Of a stretch of 7,882 nt of DNA, positions 1 through 6,405 are shown piece by piece. Location of the stretch: NCBI GenBank assembly GCA_037380725.1, contig JARRRL010000161.1, positions 1 to 7,882 on the forward strand, given 5' to 3'. Source of the stretch: JARRRL01 sp037380725 (GTDB lineage Bacteria > Pseudomonadota > Gammaproteobacteria > Pseudomonadales > JANQJO01). The stretch's first letter is position 1, and each line of letters opens with the position of its first letter. The position numbers and the translations under genes are program-made. The notes below the pieces were generated by a model that worked only from the letters and a program-made list of their open reading frames with translations, searched no databases and was not told the origin of the DNA.

Positions 1-76
1 GCGTAAGCTGACTCAGCGATACTGAGCTGGCGAGCAGCGTCTTCGGTTACAGCAGAAAACGATCGTATTAGATCTT

Positions 77-82
77 GAGGAG
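77..82 (+). promoter_or_regulatory. Ribosome binding site deciding the cytochrome start
   Basis: GAGGAG is a near-ideal Shine-Dalgarno sequence. It touches ATG 83 directly, leaving no spacer, but lies 9 nt from ATG 92. This favours the second ATG as the real start. Confidence 0.6.
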
Positions 83-91
83 ATGGAAGGT

Positions 92-589
92 ATGGTGGGT
101 GTAAAGAAATGGCGTTTAGCGGTGCGTAGCGCCATATCGGGGGTGATGCTGATGGCGGTGGCGGGTTGTGCCACAACGGAAAAAGACGCTGCGCCGTCGT
201 GTCAAACGAGTGTTTTTCCCCTTTCGACGGAAGTATTTCAGTTGTCGCAGTCTCAAAATAAACCGAAGGGCAATGTGGGGCGTGGCGAGACCTTGTTTAC
301 GTCCTTATGTTCGGGGTGTCACGTACACGGTCGGCAATCTTCGTTGGCTCAGGCTATTCGGGAAGCCAGCGGTTTGGGTGCACCCATGCCGCCAAAGTTG
401 GCGTGTGAGCGATTTCAATACTCGTATTCTGAAGCGTATGTGAGCGCAACGATAAAGCACGGTGGGCGACCGGAGTTTAAAGCGCACTCTATGCCAGCGT
501 GGGCGGGCATTCTGAATGATGAAGACATTGCCGATTTGGTGGCGTATATCGTGTCGATTGGTGCCCCAACATCCGATCAGGATCCGTAA
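92..589 (+). CDS. Lipoprotein mono-haem c-type cytochrome
   Basis: This is a small periplasmic electron carrier, predicted to be anchored to a membrane by a lipid. The N-terminus has basic residues, a hydrophobic stretch and a lipobox (AVAG then Cys26), so a lipoprotein signal peptide is likely. The haem attachment motif CSGCH is at residues 73-77. SMPAW, with Met134, is a good candidate for the distal haem ligand, and the helix after it (DEDIADLVAYIVSIG) is typical of class I cytochromes c. Two further cysteines (about 37 and 105) are not in the haem motif and could form a disulfide. The mature part is about 140 residues, a normal size for one domain. I chose ATG 92 because GAGGAG at 77-82 lies 9 nt upstream; ATG 83 would abut that site and adds only three residues. 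The gene converges on the antiporter gene. The family is clear, but the redox partner is unknown. Confidence 0.9.
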   Translation: MVGVKKWRLAVRSAISGVMLMAVAGCATTEKDAAPSCQTSVFPLSTEVFQLSQSQNKPKGNVGRGETLFTSLCSGCHVHGRQSSLAQAIREASGLGAPMPPKLACERFQYSYSEAYVSATIKHGGRPEFKAHSMPAWAGILNDEDIADLVAYIVSIGAPTSDQDP

Positions 590-624
590 GGCGCGCACGT
601 GACGATTTGGGTATTCGAGAGGAG

Positions 625-2682
625 CTAGGTTGTACTGTACGGTGGTGTGTGAGCCGTGAGTTCGATTTCCGCGCGCTCGATGTGTTCACTTAAGCCTTGT
701 AAGATACGCGTGTCGTGTGCTTCCAGCTGTATGGTCTCGCTGGGCGTCATCGGGTGCTGTTGAGCCAGACGTTTGATGCCTGCGACGCTGATGTGTGGCA
801 AACTTTTTTGAATGTTTTCGAGTGGCTGTCCGATCCAGTAGCTGTTTTCAGGGATAACGATGGGATGTAGGCAAGGTTTGGGTTTCAGATAGTCAGTATT
901 GGATTGAACTTCGTCACCTTGATAGAAAGCGTGGAGTTGTTGGTAATGCGCGCGGCGAGTTTCTGAAAGAAGTGTTTCGACGCGTTTTGAACTGACCTTA
1001 CAGTTCAGCAGAACTTGTGACACCAACATTAAACTGGCTTCTAGGATCTCGGGAATGACTTCGCTTACGCCCGCTCGCATGAGTTCATCCAAGTTGCTGG
1101 TGTCGCGTGTGCGCACCAATACGTTCAGCGTCGTGTTGTGAATACGAATTTGTCGGGTGATAGCCAGCGCGGCTTCGAGGTCGTCGAAGCTGATGATGAG
1201 CAGTTTTGCGTTCGCCAAACCGGCCTGCTCCAAGAGCGTGTATTGGGTGGCGTTGCCGTATATCACGGGTTCCCCGGCGGTGATGGCGTCGTGCACCCGA
1301 CGCGTGTCGTCATCAATCGCGATGAACGGAATGTTTTCGCGTGTGAGAAAGCGACCGATGGTTTGACCGATGCGCCCATAGCCCAAAATCATGACGTGGT
1401 CATGCGGTGTAGATGTGATTGTTTTTATCGTGTTCAGCGGTATGACTAAAGCTTCTTTGAAGCCGGGTATTGTACGCGCCACCCAAGCGGTAAGTGTGCT
1501 GCAGTGGCGTATCATGATGCTGCTGATCATCATGCTGAATATGATGATCGCGAGCGTGAACGAGACGACGTCCAATGGAATGAGATCGTAATAAGCGCCC
1601 AGCGCCAATAACACAAAACCAAATTCTCCTCCTTGAGCTAACAGGATGCCGGTTTCGATAGCGTTGTGTTTTGATTCTTTAAACACCATCACCGCTACAG
1701 TAACGACCAGTGTTTTGATGAGCAGCATACACAGTGTAAAAAATAGAATGCGGAACCAGTATTGTTGCAGTATGTTTAAATCCATGAGCATGCCAACACT
1801 GATGAAAAATAATCCCAATAAGACATCTCGAAAGGGGCGTATGTCGGCTTCGATTTGGTGGCGATAATGACTTTCACCCAGGAGCATACCAGCGATAAAC
1901 GCACCGAGCGACATGGATAACCCGACGCGTTGGGTGATCAGCGCTGAGGCTACGGCCACTGTGAGGGCGGTTAAAATAAAGAGTTCCTGTGAACGGGAGT
2001 GCGCAATTTGGGTAAATAAAGCGGGCAGAATCCAGCGACCCATCATCATGGCGCAAGCCATGAATGTTCCGGCTTTGATCAGTATCATGACCCGGATGAT
2101 CAGTATCATGAGTTGATCAAATGCGGTGATCTGTTGATTGGCCGTCCACAAAGGCAGTAACGATAGCACCAAAACAGCCGCTAAATCTTGAAATAATAAA
2201 ATCCCAATGCTGATTTGGCCTGTACGTGACTTCAGTAAGTGCAAGTGTGTTAATTCTTTACTGACGATGGCGGTTGAACTCAGAGCCAGTACAATTGCAC
2301 ATAAAATGGCACTCAGCGTTGAGAGACCGTAGGCAATAGTAACACTGAAAAACAACAGAAAGCAGACGCCAACTTGAATACTGCCGAGACCAAACACGAG
2401 GCGTTTAATAGATAATAATTTGGGAGGCGAAAAAGCCAAGCCGAGGGTGAACAAGAGAAATACAATCCCAAACTCAGCAATGACGTGGATGCTCTCGGAA
2501 TCGGAGACCAGGGCGACTCCCGTCGGACCGATGATGATGCCGGTTAACAAATAGATGAGAATGGGGGGAATTTTAAAATAGCGCAAAAACGTTGAAAGCA
2601 AAACGGCACTGCACAGAGTTAGGGTAATATCGGTTGTGATGTCGGATGATAGCTGCGGTGTCTGCATGTATGGGTAACACAT
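625..2682 (-). CDS. CPA2-type (Kef-like) monovalent cation:proton antiporter with TrkA-N/TrkA-C
   Basis: This inner-membrane protein probably exchanges K+ or Na+ for H+. Counting from ATG 2682 it has 685 residues. Residues about 20-400 form the multi-helix Na+/H+ exchanger domain, with FQDLAAV (164-170), a Kef-like segment (HQIEADIRPF, from 275) followed by LLGLFFISVGM, and QGGEFGFVL (from 350). A Rossmann-type TrkA-N domain follows at about 427-545, with the nucleotide-binding loop GYGRIG (434-439) and acidic DDD (457-459) at the end of the second strand. A TrkA-C-like domain ends the protein (about 602-679). This architecture fits Kef/YbaL-like proteins gated by a nucleotide, but ion specificity cannot be read from sequence. 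The start is uncertain: AAGGA abuts ATG 2682 and lies 15 nt from ATG 2667, neither ideal. The open frame extends upstream to 2880 into ccoI, but that part does not look like protein of this family. The gene lies 86 nt downstream of ccoI on the same strand, so cotranscription is possible. Confidence 0.9.
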   Translation of the reverse strand: MCYPYMQTPQLSSDITTDITLTLCSAVLLSTFLRYFKIPPILIYLLTGIIIGPTGVALVSDSESIHVIAEFGIVFLLFTLGLAFSPPKLLSIKRLVFGLGSIQVGVCFLLFFSVTIAYGLSTLSAILCAIVLALSSTAIVSKELTHLHLLKSRTGQISIGILLFQDLAAVLVLSLLPLWTANQQITAFDQLMILIIRVMILIKAGTFMACAMMMGRWILPALFTQIAHSRSQELFILTALTVAVASALITQRVGLSMSLGAFIAGMLLGESHYRHQIEADIRPFRDVLLGLFFISVGMLMDLNILQQYWFRILFFTLCMLLIKTLVVTVAVMVFKESKHNAIETGILLAQGGEFGFVLLALGAYYDLIPLDVVSFTLAIIIFSMMISSIMIRHCSTLTAWVARTIPGFKEALVIPLNTIKTITSTPHDHVMILGYGRIGQTIGRFLTRENIPFIAIDDDTRRVHDAITAGEPVIYGNATQYTLLEQAGLANAKLLIISFDDLEAALAITRQIRIHNTTLNVLVRTRDTSNLDELMRAGVSEVIPEILEASLMLVSQVLLNCKVSSKRVETLLSETRRAHYQQLHAFYQGDEVQSNTDYLKPKPCLHPIVIPENSYWIGQPLENIQKSLPHISVAGIKRLAQQHPMTPSETIQLEAHDTRILQGLSEHIERAEIELTAHTPPYSTT
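2076..2111. repeat. 15-bp direct repeat, 21-bp period, inside the antiporter gene
   Basis: TGATCAGTATCATGA occurs at 2076-2090 and again at 2097-2111. The period is 21 bp, exactly seven codons, so reading frame is kept. On the protein it appears as a repeated MILI in the stretch LMILIIRVMILIK, in a hydrophobic segment. It looks like a small in-frame duplication. Confidence 0.85.
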
Positions 2683-2734
2683 TCCTTGTGCTGATGTAAT
2701 GGAACAGTGGCTTTCTGCTCGTATTGATTGCGGC

Positions 2735-2769
2735 TCTTGTGCGTTTCGCGTTCTTGTGCGTTTCGCGTT
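2735..2769. repeat. Perfect 17-bp tandem duplication between ccoI and the antiporter gene
   Basis: CTTGTGCGTTTCGCGTT (plus strand) is present twice head to tail, at 2736-2752 and 2753-2769. One more matching base lies on the left, at 2735. The array begins at the last base of the ccoI stop codon (2769-2771) and occupies the first part of the 86-nt gap before the antiporter. It has no dyad symmetry that would make it a terminator or a clear operator. Confidence 0.9.
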
Positions 2770-4991
2770 TAAGCTGTTCCTGCTGCGTGTTGTTTGGCGC
2801 GCGCGGGTGTACGCAATAAGGTCATGCTGTTTAACACCACCAGCAGTGAGCTGCAGGACATCCCAATAGCGGCCAGCCAAGCAGGCACCCAGCCCATGGC
2901 GGCGAAAGGCAAAGCCATTCCGTTATACAGTAAAGCCCAGGCTAGATTTTGCGTGATGATTTTTTTGGTGTCGAGCGCGGCCTCTTGAATGGTCAGTAGA
3001 TGGGTCAGTGAGGGATTCAGGAGAATGATATCCGCGCTGGCTCGGGCCAGCGCCGTGCCTTCGCCCATGGCGACCCCCACGTCGGCTTGGGCTAACACCG
3101 GGCCATCGTTAGCGCCATCGCCCACCATAACCGTCAGTCCTTGATTTGAATTGCTTTGAGCGGCGGCAATGATCGCCACTTTTTCCTCCGGTAGGCAGCG
3201 TGAATGGTAATGCGTTATACCGACGGCGCGGGCCACGTTGGTTACGGAGTCGTCGTGATCTCCACTCAGTAAAATCAGTTGATGAGCGTGTTGCAAGTGT
3301 TGAATGACCTGAGCTGCTTCGGGTCTGATTTGATCGGTCAAGGTAAAAATAGCCAGCCATTCGGTTTGGGTGCAAAGGGCCAGTAAGCTCTGACCGTGTG
3401 TGTTTTCCATTGAAACGGGGCAAGGCGGTAAGGATAAGGTTTCGCTTAAGCGGTCTGGGGCGCCTAGCCAATATGTGCTGTCATTGATGCGTCCGCTGAG
3501 GCCAATACCAGGTAAATATTTTACCGCCTCGGCGTGTTGATCGACGATTGAGGTATGGTGGGCGTTTTGTGACGGTGCGGAAGCAGAGAATGGCTGATTT
3601 GCTTTGAATGCTTTTGCTAAGGGGTGTGTACTGCTGTGTTCCAAAGCGCGGGCGATGTGAAAGCACATCGAGGCATCAAACGCGATGTGGAAGGTGTGGC
3701 AATGTGTGATGGAAAAGTTTCCGCTGGTGAGTGTGCCCGTTTTATCGAAAAAGAAATGCGTTACTCGAGTCATTTTTTCAATGGCGTCACTGCGACTGAT
3801 GACGATGCCTTGGTGAGCCAGGCGAGCCATGATCGCGGCAAGGGCGGTGGGCGTTGCTAATGATAAGGCGCAAGGGCACGTCACAATGAGCACAGACACC
3901 ACAATGGGGATGACTTGGGTGCTGTCTATGAATAGCCAGAGCAGACCAATGAATGTAGCAAAACACAATAAACCCAGTACGAAATAACTGGCGATGCGAT
4001 CGGTCAATTGCACCAGACGAGGCTTATTGTGCTGGGCCTGCAGGAGCACGTGTTGAATTTGTCCCAGTTTCGTATCGTCTTTTGTGTGGGTGGCGCGACA
4101 GATGGTGGGGTTTCCGACGTTGACCGAGCCGGCGAAGGCGGTGTCTCCCATTTCTTTTTTGATGGGTGTTGCTTCACCCGTTAAGAGGGATTCATTAACC
4201 CAAGCTGTGCTTTCCTCAATAGTGCCGTCAACCGGGAAATGCTCCCCGTTGGCGACCAATAATCGATCTCCGGTTTGTATCTCGGCGGTGTTGACCGTTT
4301 CCGTTTCGCCGGAAGCGGCCAAGCGTTGTGCCGTTTCTGGCACCATGTCCCACAAGGCTTCCGTTGCTTTTTGCGCTTTGAAGCGGGTTTTCCATTCGGC
4401 GTATCGTCCAAGGGTTAAAAAAAGAAGAAACATGCAGATGCTGTCGAAGTACAGCACTCCCCCGCCTGTGAAAAGCGCCCATACGCTGTATAGGTAAGCG
4501 ATCCACATGGCGAGAGCAACTGGCACATCCATGTTAACCTGACGGTGTTTTAAGGCGTTCCAGGCGCTGTGTAAAAAAGGAAAGCCACCGTAGAGCAGCA
4601 CGGGTGTGGTAATCAGTAATGAAAACCAGTGAAAGCTGCGTTGCCAAGCCCAAGGCATGTCTGTTTGCAGGTAAATCGTGATGGTAAACATCATGGCTTG
4701 CATCATGCCAATGGTGCAGACAAAAAGGCGTTTGAGGTAGTATTTTTGTTCGAGACGGCGTTGTTGATGATCAACCGTGATGGGGTAAGCACTGAAGCCG
4801 GAATCGGTGAGTGCGCGTGTCCAATATGCGGTGCTTTGAGGTGTGCCGGTTGTCAGGATGCTGACGCGGTGTTTAATGGGATCACACAATACGCGTGTGT
4901 CGGCGGGAACGATTAGGGCTTTTTCCAGCCTCTTAACGCAACCACTGCAATGCAGTTCAGGAACATAAAGCTCAAGTGTCGACTGACTCAT
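2769..4991 (-). CDS. ccoI: CcoI, Cu+ P1B-type ATPase for cbb3 oxidase assembly
   Basis: CcoI-type pumps move Cu+ across the inner membrane towards the cbb3 oxidase at the cost of ATP. The 740-residue protein begins with one heavy-metal-associated domain (CSGC at 15-18). It then has two to four helices, the actuator with TGEA (271-274), the transmembrane metal site CPC (372-374), the phosphorylation motif DKTGT (Asp416), the HP motif (456-457) and GDGAND (624-629). Y689-N690 and M711-S-C-S-S complete the Cu+ signature of the last two helices. The extra N-terminal cysteine-rich domain found in many gammaproteobacterial CcoI proteins is absent. I chose ATG 4991, directly before the metal-binding domain. 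It overlaps the upstream TauE-like gene by 20 nt, has no strong ribosome site, and is probably translationally coupled. A GTG at 5039 would add 16 residues. Neighbouring ccoG, ccoH and ccoS support CcoI over a general CopA exporter. Confidence 0.95.
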   Translation of the reverse strand: MSQSTLELYVPELHCSGCVKRLEKALIVPADTRVLCDPIKHRVSILTTGTPQSTAYWTRALTDSGFSAYPITVDHQQRRLEQKYYLKRLFVCTIGMMQAMMFTITIYLQTDMPWAWQRSFHWFSLLITTPVLLYGGFPFLHSAWNALKHRQVNMDVPVALAMWIAYLYSVWALFTGGGVLYFDSICMFLLFLTLGRYAEWKTRFKAQKATEALWDMVPETAQRLAASGETETVNTAEIQTGDRLLVANGEHFPVDGTIEESTAWVNESLLTGEATPIKKEMGDTAFAGSVNVGNPTICRATHTKDDTKLGQIQHVLLQAQHNKPRLVQLTDRIASYFVLGLLCFATFIGLLWLFIDSTQVIPIVVSVLIVTCPCALSLATPTALAAIMARLAHQGIVISRSDAIEKMTRVTHFFFDKTGTLTSGNFSITHCHTFHIAFDASMCFHIARALEHSSTHPLAKAFKANQPFSASAPSQNAHHTSIVDQHAEAVKYLPGIGLSGRINDSTYWLGAPDRLSETLSLPPCPVSMENTHGQSLLALCTQTEWLAIFTLTDQIRPEAAQVIQHLQHAHQLILLSGDHDDSVTNVARAVGITHYHSRCLPEEKVAIIAAAQSNSNQGLTVMVGDGANDGPVLAQADVGVAMGEGTALARASADIILLNPSLTHLLTIQEAALDTKKIITQNLAWALLYNGMALPFAAMGWVPAWLAAIGMSCSSLLVVLNSMTLLRTPARAKQHAAGTA

Positions 4992-5889
4992 ATTGGTATT
5001 GGCTTTTTCCGGTTTTGCGGGCGATCGAAGTGTGTACACTTCCTTTTTGGAAGTGATGTTGAGTGTGATGGTACAGTGTGTCGGCTGCGTCTTCCATCGT
5101 GCGAGATGCGGCGCTGAGTGCGTGATGGTGGTGATGCTGATGGTGGTGGTGTGACATCAGCCATTCACTGCTGAGCGTCCAGATGCCTCCCAAGAGCAAG
5201 ATAACCGTGAAAGCACGTTGCCCGCTGGCGAGTAAGTTGTACCAAGATCGGTTTTTCGACGAATGGCTTACCGTTCGGAATGTCTGTTGTGCGCCCCAGG
5301 TAAAACCAATCAGTGCTGGCAGTGTGCCAAGACCAAAACAGAACATGAACAGCGCGGCGTGGATGGCGCTGTTTGTGCCGCGACTGGCAATCAACATGGT
5401 GATCACGATTGGGCAGGGCAGTAAGCCCCAAAACCAACGCATCCAGCGCGGTATCGCTGTTGCGAGGGTTGCGCGATGTGTTTGGCACCCGAGACAGGGG
5501 TGACGCATGACCCAAAGATTGTAAACGCCAGCACCCACTAAACCGAGTCCCAGTAACCAGCGCGGTGCACCGGATTCGGCGTGCGTGCTGAGAAAGTCGT
5601 GACCGGAAATGAGATAAACCAGAAACGCCAGCAAAGCATATGTGGTGATACGAATCAGATGCGGGGACAGGGTGAGCAGTGGTCTCAAACGTGTCATCAA
5701 GTCTGCGCTGAGGCGAGCTGTTGTAGTGAGGCTTTGGTGCGGTGAAATTAGCTGTATAGGATTGGCTGTTGATTTCTGCAGACACAACGAAATGCCACCG
5801 CACATCGCAATGCAATGTGCACTGGCACTGACGCCAGCGATGAAAGCCGCGCCCACTGATGCGACAAGATCTGTTGAAACTTCGATCAT
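4972..5889 (-). CDS. TauE/SafE-like (DsbD transmembrane-type) membrane protein with His-rich tail, linked to cbb3 assembly
   Basis: This 305-residue protein has about six membrane helices (roughly residues 9-35, 80-97, 111-127, 153-170, 175-200 and 224-244). The opening helix contains SAHCIAMCGG (Cys26, Cys30) and the fourth has GLLPCP (Cys159), both typical of the DsbD_2/TauE-SafE-like proteins often encoded next to cco genes. The loop after the third helix adds CLGC (132-135). After the last helix comes a tail of about 60 residues with 14 histidines, nine of them in the block 247-256. The family name refers to sulfite export, but members in cco loci are usually thought to serve oxidase maturation or metal handling; I infer copper here from the Cys and His residues and from ccoI next door. 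The start ATG 5889 lies 38 nt after ccoS with only a weak GAG upstream. The gene's end overlaps the start of ccoI. Confidence 0.87.
   Translation of the reverse strand: MIEVSTDLVASVGAAFIAGVSASAHCIAMCGGISLCLQKSTANPIQLISPHQSLTTTARLSADLMTRLRPLLTLSPHLIRITTYALLAFLVYLISGHDFLSTHAESGAPRWLLGLGLVGAGVYNLWVMRHPCLGCQTHRATLATAIPRWMRWFWGLLPCPIVITMLIASRGTNSAIHAALFMFCFGLGTLPALIGFTWGAQQTFRTVSHSSKNRSWYNLLASGQRAFTVILLLGGIWTLSSEWLMSHHHHQHHHHHALSAASRTMEDAADTLYHHTQHHFQKGSVHTSIARKTGKSQYQYESVDT
5122..5151 (-). other. Polyhistidine block in the TauE-like protein
   Basis: The codons for residues 247-256 encode HHHHQHHHHH, just after the last predicted helix. In DNA this is a run of imperfect CAC/CAT repeats, which could vary in length by slippage. 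Such blocks often bind Cu, Ni or Zn; binding here is inferred. Confidence 0.9.
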
Positions 5890-5927
5890 GCTGGTTTCTC
5901 AGAGTGTTTTGGTGAGGTGTTCGGGTT

Positions 5928-6089
5928 TTACGGATCAGTTTGCGCGGATTGGGAGTTTAAATCGAGCGCTTCAAAACTGACGTGATCCAATTCCTCCATT
6001 TGATCGTTATCTACCGCCCAGAAAAAGCCGATCAGGGCAATGCCGATTAAGAGAAAACTCAGCGGAATCAGTGCCCAAAGTATACTCAT
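5928..6089 (-). CDS. ccoS: CcoS, small single-helix cbb3 maturation protein
   Basis: CcoS is needed for insertion of cofactors into the cbb3 oxidase in bacteria where it has been studied. This 53-residue protein matches the family: one N-terminal membrane helix (about residues 3-25, LWALIPLSFLLIGIALIGFF), then FFWAV, then an acidic stretch (DNDQMEELD) in place of the usual DDLD region. The tail after about residue 40 (NSQSAQTDP) is polar and not conserved in type. The open frame runs upstream to 6197, but that part is Arg/Ser-rich and is an out-of-frame reading of ccoH. ATG 6089 is preceded by AGGAG with a 7-nt spacer and lies 4 nt after the ccoH stop. Translation is therefore probably coupled to ccoH. 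Confidence 0.92.
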   Translation of the reverse strand: MSILWALIPLSFLLIGIALIGFFWAVDNDQMEELDHVSFEALDLNSQSAQTDP

Positions 6090-6093
6090 CGCG

Positions 6094-6405
6094 TTACTCC
6101 TGTTTGTAGGCTTGCGGTGTGTTCGGTTCCTGGAGCGACTCTTGTTGCGAGAATGTTTGCTGCGAGGACTGTGTTGCTGGCGCTGGCTCGCTGACAATGG
6201 CGATACCCACTTTGCGGTACCCCGTTAGGTTGTCGTGATGGGCTACGTTTTCAGCAATAATGAGCGTGGCAATGCCCGCGATGACGGCGCTTAATGGTAA
6301 CAAGATTAAGAACCAAGGCCAGAACTGTTGGTACCACGCAAGCGTAGTCGACGTGTTCTGAGCGGTGCTCTGAGCTGAGAGAAGGTTTGCCGACTTTGTT
6401 GTCAT
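6094..6405 (-). CDS. ccoH: CcoH/FixH-like protein, short form
   Basis: CcoH is a membrane-anchored assembly factor that contacts the cbb3 complex. The 103-residue protein has a polar N-terminus and the family hallmark WYQQFWPW (24-31), followed by one membrane helix (about 31-52). It then shows DNLTGYRKVGIAI, which resembles the DNLV-DDYYKEGLAI region of FixH. After about residue 70 only a Gln/Ser/Pro-rich, probably disordered tail remains. The usual periplasmic beta-rich domain (the family is generally 150-180 residues) is missing. I saw no frameshifted remainder, since ccoS starts 4 nt after the stop. The start codon overlaps the ccoG stop as ATGA, with AGAGG 10 nt upstream. Position and N-terminal motif make the assignment good, but the protein is diverged. 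Confidence 0.82.
   Translation of the reverse strand: MTTKSANLLSAQSTAQNTSTTLAWYQQFWPWFLILLPLSAVIAGIATLIIAENVAHHDNLTGYRKVGIAIVSEPAPATQSSQQTFSQQESLQEPNTPQAYKQE
6097..6101 (-). promoter_or_regulatory. Ribosome binding site of ccoS
   Basis: AGGAG on the minus strand lies 7 nt before ATG 6089 and overlaps the end of ccoH. It fixes the ccoS start and rejects the longer reading that begins at 6197. Confidence 0.75.

Noticed and set aside
1..82. Possible end of a plus-strand gene (frame 2 reads RKLTQRY then TGA at 23-25) or a minus-strand open frame running off the left edge; also the short inverted repeat CTCAG-CGATA-CTGAG at 12-26.
   Set aside because: Both reading frames are too short to judge and no start or family signal is seen. 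The hairpin has only five pairs and no T-run, so neither a gene nor a terminator can be claimed. No convincing -35/-10 pair was found either.
590..624. Search for a bidirectional terminator between the convergent cytochrome and antiporter genes.
   Set aside because: The 35-nt gap has GC-rich sequence and a CACGTG palindrome but no stable stem followed by a T-run on either strand.
2113..2120. FNR/Anr-like half-sites such as TTGATCAA, and TTGATGATCAA near 4764.
   Set aside because: They lack the four-base spacer of an FNR box (TTGAT-N4-ATCAA) and lie inside coding sequence away from any promoter.
4084..4497. Long open frame antisense to ccoI (137 codons).
   Set aside because: It lies opposite a well-supported ATPase, has no recognisable domain, and its composition follows the reverse of ccoI codons.
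5165..5815. 216-codon minus-strand open frame overlapping the TauE-like gene.
   Set aside because: It is an alternative frame of a gene with clear helices and Cys motifs. The translation is Arg/His/Ser-rich with no family features.
5928..6197. Longer ccoS reading with an Arg/Ser-rich N-terminal extension.
   Set aside because: The first 36 residues are a shifted frame of ccoH; the AGGAG site before ATG 6089 and family length support the short form.
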